This document shows positions 1-11,271 of a stretch of DNA of 44,602 nucleotides, one piece after another; within the stretch, counting starts at the first letter, position 1; each line of letters opens with the position of its first letter. The stretch spans positions 94,023 to 138,624 of the forward strand of contig NZ_VLKC01000002.1 in the NCBI RefSeq assembly GCF_007830295.1, given 5' to 3'. Source of the DNA: Sporomusa sp. KB1 (GTDB lineage Bacteria; Bacillota; Negativicutes; Sporomusales; Sporomusaceae). A program made the position numbers and the translations under genes. The notes beneath the pieces were generated by a model. It made no database searches and had not been told where the DNA came from. It saw only the letters and a program-made list of their open reading frames with translations.

Positions 1-1444
1 CGCAAGGAGCGCGACTCGTGTATCATTTATTGCCTCCGATAACTGATTGTTTCAATCCACGCGCCCGCAAGGAGCGCGACAAGATAAGGAAACTGAAATT
101 TGGCAGGATGAAGTTTCAATCCACGCGCCCGCAAGGAGCGCGACGCCGGAAGATTACTACGGTACTATGGAATATCGGTTTCAATCCACGCGCCCGCAAG
201 GAGCGCGACTTAGCTTCCGGTTTGCGGCTTCCGAGAATTAGTGTTTCAATCCACGCGCCCGCAAGGAGCGCGACTTCATCCCTCGGCCTACGACGACCAG
301 TAACACAGTTTCAATCCACGCGCCCGCAAGGAGCGCGACTTTTTCAATGTTGTTTCACCTACTTTCTTACAGGTTTCAATCCACGCGCCCGCAAGGAGCG
401 CGACAGCGCCGTAACATTTCGGACACTGCTTGAGTGGTTTCAATCCACGCGCCCGCAAGGAGCGCGACGCAACGGCAAGAGATGGGATAAGTCAGCTATT
501 AGTTTCAATCCACGCGCCCGCAAGGAGCGCGACGTTTTTGCGCATCGCACGCATTGATTGCTGAATGTTTCAATCCACGCGCCCGCAAGGAGCGCGACGG
601 ATTTAAAGTTTAACCCAAACGCGTTTTGGGAGTTTCAATCCACGCGCCCGCAAGGAGCGCGACTAAAAATAATGTCGATAAAATGCTAGTATTTGTGTTT
701 CAATCCACGCGCCCGCAAGGAGCGCGACTTGATTGTCGCCCTGAATGGTGTCCTAAGAAAAAGTTTCAATCCACGCGCCCGCAAGGAGCGCGACCTTCCG
801 GTCCTATCTTTCTTTCCAGCAGCTTTCTGTTTCAATCCACGCGCCCGCAAGGAGCGCGACGTCCAGCCGTTGCCGGTACACTTGTAACGTTGTGTTTCAA
901 TCCACGCGCCCGCAAGGAGCGCGACTCAGACAGTATTTTAATGTGGGGATCTAACCGAGTTTCAATCCACGCGCCCGCAAGGAGCGCGACATACTTAACG
1001 CTAATGGAATCTTTCGCCAAGGAGTTTCAATCCACGCGCCCGCAAGGAGCGCGACCTGACCTTGCTGGAGAATTTACGCCACTAAACATGTTTCAATCCA
1101 CGCGCCCGCAAGGAGCGCGACCCACGGCAACAAATGCAATGTCAGTGGCACAAGTTTCAATCCACGCGCCCGCAAGGAGCGCGACAAAATTCCGTTTGAA
1201 TGTTTCGGAGAGAAAGAAGTTTCAATCCACGCGCCCGCAAGGAGCGCGACGTTCTGGTGGTGGATCTACTGGCGGTAATAGTGTTTCAATCCACGCGCCC
1301 GCAAGGAGCGCGACATAAACCCATATTCTTTTTCACCTAGTATGTATGTTTCAATCCACGCGCCCGCAAGGAGCGCGACGTCCCGGCAGTGAGGTTGATG
1401 CTTCATATGTTGGTTTCAATCCACGCGCCCGCAAGGAGCGCGAC
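1..1444 (-). CRISPR. Type I-C CRISPR array, 22 full repeats
   Basis: Twenty-two identical 32-bp repeats start at 49, 113, 178, 243, 308, 373, 437, 502, 567, 632, 697, 763, 829, 894, 959, 1024, 1090, 1154, 1219, 1283, 1348 and 1413. A partial repeat fills 1-15, so the array continues to the left of the window. Spacers are 32-34 bp and all different. Read on the minus strand the repeat is GT, a 7-bp stem (CGCGCTC/GGGCGCG) around a CTTGC loop, then the 11-nt tag TGGATTGAAAC. This is the usual I-C form, in which Cas5 cuts behind the stem and leaves an 11-nt 5' handle. The cas operon, leader and repeat orientation all indicate transcription on the minus strand, so the newest spacer should be 1380-1412. 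I found no degenerate repeat at the leader end; the far end is outside the window. Confidence 0.98.
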
Positions 1445-1610
1445 TGCAAGTCTTACAAAGCCACTAAAATCAAGCTCTGCAGCCTCTACTTGTGCGAACC
1501 AAATAAAATCGCCTTTAAAATTAGTAAATTTCTTATCTAAATTGCTCAAAATCCTTACAGCATCAGCACTGCGAATATTCCGGAAAAATAATGTTCACTT
1601 AGGGTTCGCA
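1445..1610 (-). promoter_or_regulatory. CRISPR leader
   Basis: This AT-rich non-coding stretch lies between the cas2 stop codon and the first repeat, where the I-C leader is expected. It carries an 8-bp inverted repeat, TGCGAACC at 1493-1500 and GGTTCGCA at 1603-1610. A modest minus-strand promoter candidate is TTGAGC (1544-1549), 17 bp, TACTAA (1521-1526). Leader function rests on position and orientation; the promoter hexamers are only a fair match and the role of the inverted repeat is unknown. Confidence 0.7.
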
Positions 1611-1901
1611 TCAGATCATCAAGATGCCTTCCGGATCATAAGCCGTCTTGGCACCAACATGCTCAATACGACTTTTCCAGTTACTTCCTAGGAAATAATA
1701 ACGCAGACTATCTGTCTCAACATCAATAATCGCTTCCAAACGATGCTTAAGTTCGGCAAATTGTGTTGGATCAACGAGACATTCAAAAACCGAATTTTGC
1801 ACCCGTTGCCCATAGTTTACACATTGTTTCGCCACCCGGCGGAGCCGCCTTTTACCAGCATCAGTAGTGACACTTACATCATAGGTAATCAAAACCAGCA
1901 T
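1611..1901 (-). CDS. cas2: CRISPR-associated endoribonuclease Cas2 (I-C)
   Basis: The protein has 96 residues, the normal Cas2 size. It opens with the Cas2 core strand MLVLITYDVS, whose aspartate (D8) corresponds to the conserved metal-binding residue, and continues with the ferredoxin-like RVQNSVFEC segment. In the adaptation complex a Cas2 dimer bridges two Cas1 dimers and measures prespacer length. The gene is the last of the cas operon, 9 bp after cas1, and runs directly into the leader. Nothing suggests truncation. Confidence 0.97.
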   Translation of the reverse strand: MLVLITYDVSVTTDAGKRRLRRVAKQCVNYGQRVQNSVFECLVDPTQFAELKHRLEAIIDVETDSLRYYFLGSNWKSRIEHVGAKTAYDPEGILMI

Positions 1902-1910
1902 TGTTTCTCC

Positions 1911-2942
1911 TCACTTCCAGAAAAATGGCGGATAATCTTCTATATCACCCCGGATATGCCGGGCTAATAGTAAAGCCTGCACATAAGGCACAAGTCCCAG
2001 TGAAATTTTTTCTTCTAAATAAGGATGCGTAATTTCTTCCTGCTTTCTTTTTTGCCAGGCCGTCAACACCTCTTTGCGGGTGTCTTCCTCCATAATCACC
2101 GCGCCGTTTTCTTTCACGACAAAACCATCGGCTGAAATCTGTTTGCGGTTGATGAGTGTTACTGCCAGCCGGTCAGCAAAATGCGGCCGCAATTCTTCCA
2201 TAATATCTAGAGCCAAGCTAGGCCTGCCCGGACGCTCGCGATGCAAAAAGCCCACCTGCGGATCAAGACCAACGCTTTCTAAAGCTGCAGTTACATCATG
2301 AGCCAACAATGTATACAAAAACGACAATAAGGCGTTAATACGGTCTGTTGGTGGTCGACGGTTACGGTTGGACAGATGAAATTCTTCCTTTTGGCTTAGA
2401 ATCAGCTGATTGAAATTCGAAAAATAAACCTGTGCTGCCTCTCCCTCTACACCGCGTATCACATCACCGTTACCCGCCTTTTCCAGCCTGTCCACCGTTC
2501 CCGCCAGCCAACTAATCGCTTTGTCCAGCGCCAGATCATCGACGTTTTCTTTATGATCGCGCCGTAAGCGATGCAGCAGCGCCCTGCTGTTCATGATCTT
2601 GGCGGCAATGAATCGCCGGGCCAGCCGGGTGGAAACAGCCGGATCATCCGCCCAGCGGTATTGCGCCCGCCTGAGAAGCACATTTCCTGAAATACCGCCG
2701 GTTACGCGCCCCATAAATTTGCCATATTCGGTCAGAAATGACAAAGCCACACCCCGCTCAGAGCATAGATACATAAGTTTTGGACTGGCTCCCGCAAAGC
2801 CAAAGCAAATAATACTTTCCAGATTATGCACAGGAACGCGGAATTTTGTCTCATCCTTCACTCTAATCACTACATTCTCACCGTCACAAGCCAGGTAGGC
2901 ATCTGGCATAGTCACGTAAAGCGTATTCAAAAGCCGCCTCAT
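1911..2942 (-). CDS. cas1: CRISPR integrase Cas1 (I-C)
   Basis: This 343-residue protein is a full-length type I-C Cas1, the integrase that inserts prespacers at the leader-repeat junction. The metal ligands are visible: E166 in GVEGEAA, H234 in FLHRERPGR and D246 in LALDIMEELRP. The N-terminal beta domain and the helical catalytic domain are both complete. Its ATG overlaps the cas4 stop codon (TAATG), indicating translational coupling. Cas1, Cas2 and Cas4 together make a complete adaptation module, consistent with the long array of identical repeats. Confidence 0.98.
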   Translation of the reverse strand: MRRLLNTLYVTMPDAYLACDGENVVIRVKDETKFRVPVHNLESIICFGFAGASPKLMYLCSERGVALSFLTEYGKFMGRVTGGISGNVLLRRAQYRWADDPAVSTRLARRFIAAKIMNSRALLHRLRRDHKENVDDLALDKAISWLAGTVDRLEKAGNGDVIRGVEGEAAQVYFSNFNQLILSQKEEFHLSNRNRRPPTDRINALLSFLYTLLAHDVTAALESVGLDPQVGFLHRERPGRPSLALDIMEELRPHFADRLAVTLINRKQISADGFVVKENGAVIMEEDTRKEVLTAWQKRKQEEITHPYLEEKISLGLVPYVQALLLARHIRGDIEDYPPFFWK

Positions 2943-3634
2943 TATTCATCCGCCTCCAAACTGCACATTCGCGCCAAATATGCCGCCACCGGACGGTGGC
3001 GCAGCATCCAATAAGGCTGGCAATCATCCACCAGCGAACATTGGGCACATCGTTTCCCCTTTTTCGCCTTGGGTGTTATGCCATCTCTGACGAACTGGTG
3101 CATTTTCTGGGATAATTCCAGCGTATGCTGCCGTAAAGCCGGAGTAAATTCAACCGCCTCCCGCCGCTTTGTTTCACCATAGAAGAGACACCCTGAAGTT
3201 ATCGTTACACCGAGCATTTCTTCCAGCGCCACCGCCTGCGCACAAAGCTGTACTGCATCGCGGTCATCTTTCTTAGGTTTACCTCTCTTATATTCAACAG
3301 GCAACGGACACCACCAACCATCGCGGTCCTTCAACTGGCAGGTTTCACCATCAATCATAGTCTTACTATAGTGAAACTCCACCACATCGGCTACGCCGCG
3401 CAACGCAAGCTGCCTTGAAACGACCGGCATACTCCTCACAATCCGCACCGTCTTACGGCTTTCATCAAAGAATGGATCATCTGCCCGTTCATGCAAGTGT
3501 TTGCCTTCCACTGTCCGGACATTTTCAGCCCAGACTTGCTCTACATGAATCAGCGCCCACTGACGTTCACAAAAAGCCATATGCTGAATGCCAGACAATA
3601 ATAAGTACTCTTCCGCAGATACGTCAGGTATCAT
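2942..3634 (-). CDS. cas4: CRISPR-associated exonuclease Cas4 (I-C)
   Basis: The protein has 230 residues, typical of I-C Cas4, which selects PAM-bearing prespacers and trims their ends within the Cas1-Cas2-Cas4 complex. Visible landmarks are C22 (FCERQW), the EGKHLHERAD motif, the PD-(D/E)XK lysine context VEYKRG, and a C-terminal cysteine cluster (RCAQCSLVDDC) that with C22 supplies the iron-sulfur ligands. The start overlaps the end of cas7 in an ATGA, and the stop overlaps the cas1 start. Confidence 0.97.
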   Translation of the reverse strand: MIPDVSAEEYLLLSGIQHMAFCERQWALIHVEQVWAENVRTVEGKHLHERADDPFFDESRKTVRIVRSMPVVSRQLALRGVADVVEFHYSKTMIDGETCQLKDRDGWWCPLPVEYKRGKPKKDDRDAVQLCAQAVALEEMLGVTITSGCLFYGETKRREAVEFTPALRQHTLELSQKMHQFVRDGITPKAKKGKRCAQCSLVDDCQPYWMLRHRPVAAYLARMCSLEADE

Positions 3635-4495
3635 CGTTCTATAATAGCGATTTCTGCAGGTTTGTCTTGATGGTTGATTTCAATTTTGTAATCGCTAAAA
3701 GCCCGGGGCGGCTTTATCTCATCCTTACGTTTTACGGTTACCAGTTCGAACAGCCTGTGTGCCGGAGCATTGCCCAGGGACGTAGCATGTTCAAAAATGA
3801 TTAGCTTCCGGCTGGACATCCTGCCTCTCGCCGCCGAGTGGTCATGCTCAAACATATTCAACAATGCCTGCCAAAAAAGTTCCAGATCATCCCCGGAAAA
3901 GCCAGTCTTCTGCGCCAGCGGCGCTGAGATATAGCCCTCAGCACGATACAACGCATAGGGGATGATGTGCTTGCGCCCCATGGTGCGTTCCTTGTCGGCA
4001 TCCTTTTCATTAGTAACCGCCATGCGGGTAATCGTCACTTCCTGCGGTACGATTGAGTCAATACTTTTGGCAAACCCAAATTGCACCGGGCCGCGTACCT
4101 GACCGCAATTGACCTCTGTCGTCATAACCGCACCAAAAGCGCGAATATCATAAAAGCGATTGCACATATAAGAGGTAATCAATTTGGCTTGATCTGCATC
4201 TTTAGGCAGCTTCTTAGTTTCCGATTTAAGTCCCTGCGCTTTATAGGCCTCTTCATTTACCAAATTGAGTACAGCATTTTCCCGAACATAAATATCAAAC
4301 CGTTCTTTATCATCGGCCACTAAATCAATATAATTGCGGACTTTGCGCTTAAGGCATACATCGGTAACCAGTCCCTGACTGGTCTCAGGATCAATACGCG
4401 GCATATTGCCAGCATCAGGATCACCATTAGGGTTGCCGTTCTCCACCTCAAAAAAGAGGACAAATTCATACCGTTTATCTATGGGATTGCTCATT

Positions 4496-4503
<8 letters not shown>
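3631..4503 (-). CDS. cas7: Cascade backbone protein Cas7 (Csd2, I-C)
   Basis: This 290-residue protein is the Csd2 form of Cas7, which polymerises along crRNA to build the I-C Cascade backbone. The N-terminal family signature is unmistakable: ENGNPNGDPDAGNMPR, then GLVTDVCLKRKVRNY. The C-terminal part has the expected glycine-rich and aromatic pattern. The ATG at 4503 lies inside the end of cas8c (8-bp overlap). A second ATG at 4494, just after the cas8c stop, also has a purine-rich sequence ahead of it, so the first three residues are uncertain. Confidence 0.97.
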
Positions 4504-9231
<4,728 letters not shown>

Positions 9232-9232
<1 letters not shown>

Positions 9233-9792
9233 TAATAATCACCACCAAACAGATCAAGACTCTCCTGCGCCGGCCGGTTAATAACATGATTAATTTCCAC
9301 ATGCTGTTGTCCGGCCCTCAGTATGATCTCTGCGCAGGCTTTCGCGTCACTGCCCGCATCATGATGAGTCAACGCCACATTAAGGTGAGCAGCAACCGTT
9401 GACAACTTGTGATTCCTGAGCTTAGGCCAAGCGCTTCGCGCTACCGCCAACGAATCAATAACAAAAAACTCAGGCATAAACAGACCATAGTGAGCCAGCG
9501 TTGCCGCCAGCACACCGATATCAAAATCAGCATTATGGGCAGCGACAATCTGATGTTCAAAAAACGGCCTGATCTCCGGCCAAAGGCCAACAAATGTCGG
9601 TTGGTTTCTCACCATTGAATATGTAATGCCATGCAAATAGGAAAAAGTGAATACTTTGGTTGGCGGCCTAATCAGCCAGGACTTTTCCATCACAATCCTG
9701 CCCTTCGCCACTACGGCTACGCCCAGCTGACAAGCGCTATGGCTTTGCAAATTGGCTGTCTCAAAATCAAACGCAATAAAGTTTTTCCTCAC
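9232..9792 (-). CDS. DEDDh (DnaQ-like) 3'-5' exonuclease, first gene of the cas operon
   Basis: This 186-residue protein is a DnaQ/exonuclease-III-fold DEDDh nuclease. Visible motifs are D9 and E11 in IAFDFETA (ExoI), the HNADFD ExoII motif near residue 86, and HHDAGSDAKA near 144 (ExoIII, His and Asp). It starts with GTG after GGGAGAGG and ends inside the cas3 start (TAATG). DEDDh exonucleases trim prespacer 3' ends in some type I-E systems, free or fused to Cas2. Its position as first gene of this I-C operon suggests a similar accessory role in adaptation, but that is inference; a general DNA-repair role is also possible. No other domain is visible. Confidence 0.88.
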
Positions 9793-9899
9793 AGCATCCT
9801 CTCCCTTGGTATTTATTGTCTACTTTCTCGCAAGATAGTTTACTTTCCTGTAATTTTTTGCCTAAAAAGATTATTTTTGTAAAACCACTTATAATATCT

Positions 9900-9928
9900 A
9901 TTATCATACATGTAATTGAAGATGTAAA
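9900..9928 (-). promoter_or_regulatory. Sigma-70 promoter of the cas operon
   Basis: On the minus strand TTTACA (9923-9928) is followed after exactly 17 bp by GATAAT (9900-9905), 5 of 6 matches to each consensus hexamer. It lies about 110 bp before the exonuclease start with no gene between. A second, weaker element, TTGCAA (9957-9962), 17 bp, TAGTAT (9934-9939), lies just upstream and is part of a duplicated cassette. Confidence 0.7.
9904..9920 (-). promoter_or_regulatory. Predicted Cascade target site in the cas promoter (TTC PAM plus seed)
   Basis: On the minus strand a TTC PAM (9918-9920) is followed from 9917 by AATTACATGTATGA. The guide of the orphan repeat RNA begins AATTAGATGTAGGA. 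Twelve of fourteen positions match and the two mismatches fall at positions 6 and 12, the flipped-out bases of type I crRNA-DNA hybrids. The site fills the spacer between the -35 and -10 hexamers and reaches into the -10. Pairing stops after position 14, the pattern expected for binding without cleavage. Confidence 0.65.
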
Positions 9929-9999
9929 TTCAAATACTAGCATATCCGAGTCGCTCTTGCAATCATAAACTTCCAAGAGACAACTCGGAATAATCTAGC
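9914..9999 (-). repeat. Promoter-like cassette, copy A (ahead of cas operon)
   Basis: This segment is an imperfect direct repeat of 10672-10759. Shared blocks on the minus strand include TCCGAGTT/TCTGAGTT, TTTATGATTGCA, ATATGCTA and CTTCAATTA. Both copies keep a TTGCAW-17 bp-TARTAT promoter-like pair and end in TTC followed by AATTA, where the orphan guide can pair. Copy A precedes the cas operon and copy B the PIN toxin gene. Confidence 0.6.
9946..9988 (-). other. Hairpin downstream of the orphan guide
   Basis: Arms 9946-9959 (CCGAGTCGCTCTTG) and 9974-9988 pair over 14 bp, with one bulged base and wobble pairs, around a 14-nt loop. In the minus direction no T-run follows, so it is not a canonical terminator. 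It could be the 3' stabilising element of the crRNA-like RNA or stand in for its second repeat. Confidence 0.5.
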
Positions 10000-10051
10000 A
10001 TTCCTACATCTAATTGTTTCAATCCACGCGCTATCCCATTAGCACGACACT
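9946..10051 (-). ncRNA. CreR-like crRNA-like RNA gene (orphan degenerate repeat plus guide)
   Basis: An isolated 33-bp CRISPR repeat variant lies at 10016-10048, in the array's orientation. It keeps GT and the full 11-nt handle TGGATTGAAAC. Its stem is CGTGCTA/TAGCGCG around a 6-nt loop: relative to the array one base pair has been swapped (C-G to A-T), one T-G has become T-A and one C-G has become a T-G wobble, so 7-bp pairing is fully kept while loop sequence is lost. The repeat starts 10 nt after a strong -10 box. The guide begins at 10015. A 14-bp hairpin with one bulge at 9946-9988 follows and may form the 3' end; it lacks a U-tract. Cas-regulating RNAs (CreR) and CreA antitoxins have this design. 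The 3' boundary is a guess. Confidence 0.7.
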
Positions 10052-10058
10052 GTAAATT

Positions 10059-10087
10059 AGTATATTGTAAAACATTTTTTTAGTCAA
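10059..10087 (-). promoter_or_regulatory. Sigma-70 promoter of the orphan repeat RNA
   Basis: On the minus strand TTGACT (10082-10087) is followed after exactly 17 bp by TATACT (10059-10064), 5 of 6 matches to each consensus. A start 7-8 nt after the -10 would place the first base 2-3 nt ahead of the orphan repeat, so the transcript would begin almost exactly with the repeat. This is the best sigma-70 promoter seen in the window. Confidence 0.78.
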
Positions 10088-10168
10088 GAAAGCCTGATTG
10101 CTATCCAAAATTCTTACATCATCTTAATCACAAGCAAGCTATCCCTGAGCAGAAAAGCATACAATTTA

Positions 10169-10603
10169 TCACAGTTGCTTTCGTTTAACTCCACGGAACT
10201 TATCAAAATGATTATCAAAAGAGTACACTGGTTGATCGGCGGCCTTTGCTTTTGCAGCAACAATAGCATCAGCCCAGTCAACACCCTTGATTTCATAAAA
10301 CTCTAACGCTTGCGCAAGTGTTGCTGTTTCAGTCTCTGTTTCAATTCCCGGTAACCGTATTAAGGCAATTAAAGCTTTGGCAATGTCTGCACGGTTATGT
10401 TTATAATAACTTTGCAACACAAATACGGTTTCGATAAAAACCGTATCACACAAAACTAAACTTTCTTCGCCTTCAGTGGCCCGTTTAAACAAATCACGTG
10501 CTTTACCGGCATGATCTCCGCCATCGCCAACTAAAAATCTTATTATGATATTTGTATCAATCCTACTCTTCAACATCGTATCCAAATCTTGTGGCTCGTT
10601 CAT
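10169..10603 (-). CDS. PIN-domain ribonuclease toxin (VapC-like)
   Basis: The protein has 144 residues from the ATG at 10603, or 135 from the in-frame ATG at 10576. PIN-fold acidic residues are visible: D in SRIDTNIIIRFL, E in FIETVFVL, D in GVDWADAIVA and D in SFDNHFDKF. Such proteins are Mg-dependent RNases that act as toxins with an AbrB, RHH or Phd antitoxin. The ATG at 10576 overlaps the stop of an antitoxin remnant, the classical coupled arrangement; the ATG at 10603 has GGGGG ahead of it and is probably used now that the antitoxin copy is broken. The toxin appears intact, so the separate upstream abrB gene may supply its antitoxin. Confidence 0.85.
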   Translation of the reverse strand: MNEPQDLDTMLKSRIDTNIIIRFLVGDGGDHAGKARDLFKRATEGEESLVLCDTVFIETVFVLQSYYKHNRADIAKALIALIRLPGIETETETATLAQALEFYEIKGVDWADAIVAAKAKAADQPVYSFDNHFDKFRGVKRKQL

Positions 10604-10626
10604 TTGACGCAGCCCCCTAAGCTTTC
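10563..10626 (-). pseudogene. Remnant of a second AbrB antitoxin gene (3' end)
   Basis: In the reading frame ending at TAG 10563-10565 the sequence encodes SNERATRFGYDVEE and stop, nearly identical to the SNESAARLGYDVEE end of the intact antitoxin. Homology runs upstream to about 10626 with one deletion, and then stops. The remnant overlaps the toxin start exactly as an antitoxin would in an intact module. Confidence 0.75.
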
Positions 10627-10659
10627 GATTCTCCTATTTTTAGAATTCAATTTTTACTT

Positions 10660-10678
10660 ATTCCTACTTTTAATTGAA
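10660..10678 (-). promoter_or_regulatory. Second predicted Cascade target, ahead of the PIN toxin
   Basis: On the minus strand TTC (10676-10678) precedes AATTAAAAGTAGGAAT, starting at 10675. This matches the first 16 nt of the orphan guide (AATTAGATGTAGGAAT) at 14 positions, with mismatches at 6 and 8. It sits about 6 nt after the expected start of the weak copy-B promoter and about 60 nt before the toxin ATG. Shared ancestry of the flanking repeat may account for part of the match. Confidence 0.5.
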
Positions 10679-10759
10679 GTTCATAAATTTATATTAGCAT
10701 ATTCAACCTGTTCATGCAATCATAAATTTCCAGGAGATAACTCAGAATCGGCATAATAT
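10672..10759 (-). repeat. Promoter-like cassette, copy B (ahead of PIN toxin)
   Basis: Second copy of the cassette at 9914-9999. It includes TTGCAT (10714-10719), 17 bp, TAATAT (10691-10696) on the minus strand, a weak but conserved promoter-like pair. It overlaps the tail of a broken PIN reading frame. Confidence 0.55.
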
Positions 10760-10809
10760 GTGACTAAAACCGCAATTATACTATTTGTATTACGCCTACT
10801 CTTCAACAT
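10720..10809 (-). pseudogene. Remnant of a first PIN toxin gene (5' end)
   Basis: The ATG at 10809 overlaps the end of the intact abrB gene and begins MLKSRRNTNSIIAVLV, matching MLKSRIDTNIIIRFLV of the intact toxin. The frame then departs and stops at 10720-10722 after 29 residues. The catalytic aspartate is already replaced by asparagine. With the abrB remnant this shows that a tandem antitoxin-toxin duplication has been pared down to one antitoxin and one toxin. Confidence 0.75.
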
Positions 10810-11101
10810 CATATCCAAGTCTTGCAGCACTCTCATTTGACATAGCTCCTCTAAGCTCTTTGATGTTCGCGGGCTTCATCGGAGCCACCGGTTTTAGTAT
10901 CCCAAATAGATCATTGATTGTCGGTTCAGGTTCGATGACGATTATACCGTCAGGTTTAACAAAAATATTAATGCGTTGGGAGCCCCCTGCCATAATGCCC
11001 AGGCGCTCACGGACTGCTTTTGGCAAAGTAACCTGCCCTTGGCTGCTCACAGGAATGCGCCGAAATTCAACTAACCGACTAGTATGTTTTACCGTATTCA
11101 T
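10796..11101 (-). CDS. AbrB/SpoVT-family antitoxin
   Basis: The protein has 101 residues from the ATG at 11101, chosen because GGAGGTG lies 7 nt ahead; the frame stays open to 11125. The swapped-hairpin AbrB DNA-binding domain is clear at about residues 14-55: RRIPVSSQGQVTLPKAVRERLG, then a beta strand IIVIEPE. The C-terminal tail would wrap the partner toxin. These antitoxins also autorepress their operon. The gene is complete but separated from the intact PIN gene by remnants of a duplicated module. Confidence 0.88.
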   Translation of the reverse strand: MNTVKHTSRLVEFRRIPVSSQGQVTLPKAVRERLGIMAGGSQRINIFVKPDGIIVIEPEPTINDLFGILKPVAPMKPANIKELRGAMSNESAARLGYDVEE

Positions 11102-11271
11102 AATATTACACCTCCGAATACACACTTGATCTTTAAAAATTAAATTTTATTTACTTGTTTATTCTATACAATATTTTAAATATCAATGCATGTTTTAAAT
11201 AAAAATGTGTTTATCTTTATTTTATAATAAAAATAAACACTCGTAAACAATATATTATATATCTTTGCATC

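Noticed and set aside
1..1444. Self-targeting spacers against this window
   Set aside because: By eye I found no spacer matching the window; a database or genome search was not possible, so this is unproven either way.
18..1540. Open reading frames of up to 230 codons across the CRISPR array
   Set aside because: They are translations of the repeats (recurrent NPRARKERD or STRPQGAR), not genes.
9767..9976. A 69-codon minus-strand frame ahead of the exonuclease
   Set aside because: It overlaps the promoter and target site, lacks a ribosome-binding site and matches nothing; the cassette homology is not codon-like along its length.
9946..9988. The hairpin as a rho-independent terminator of the small RNA
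   Set aside because: The stem is strong but no T-run follows in the minus direction, so it is listed only as a structure.
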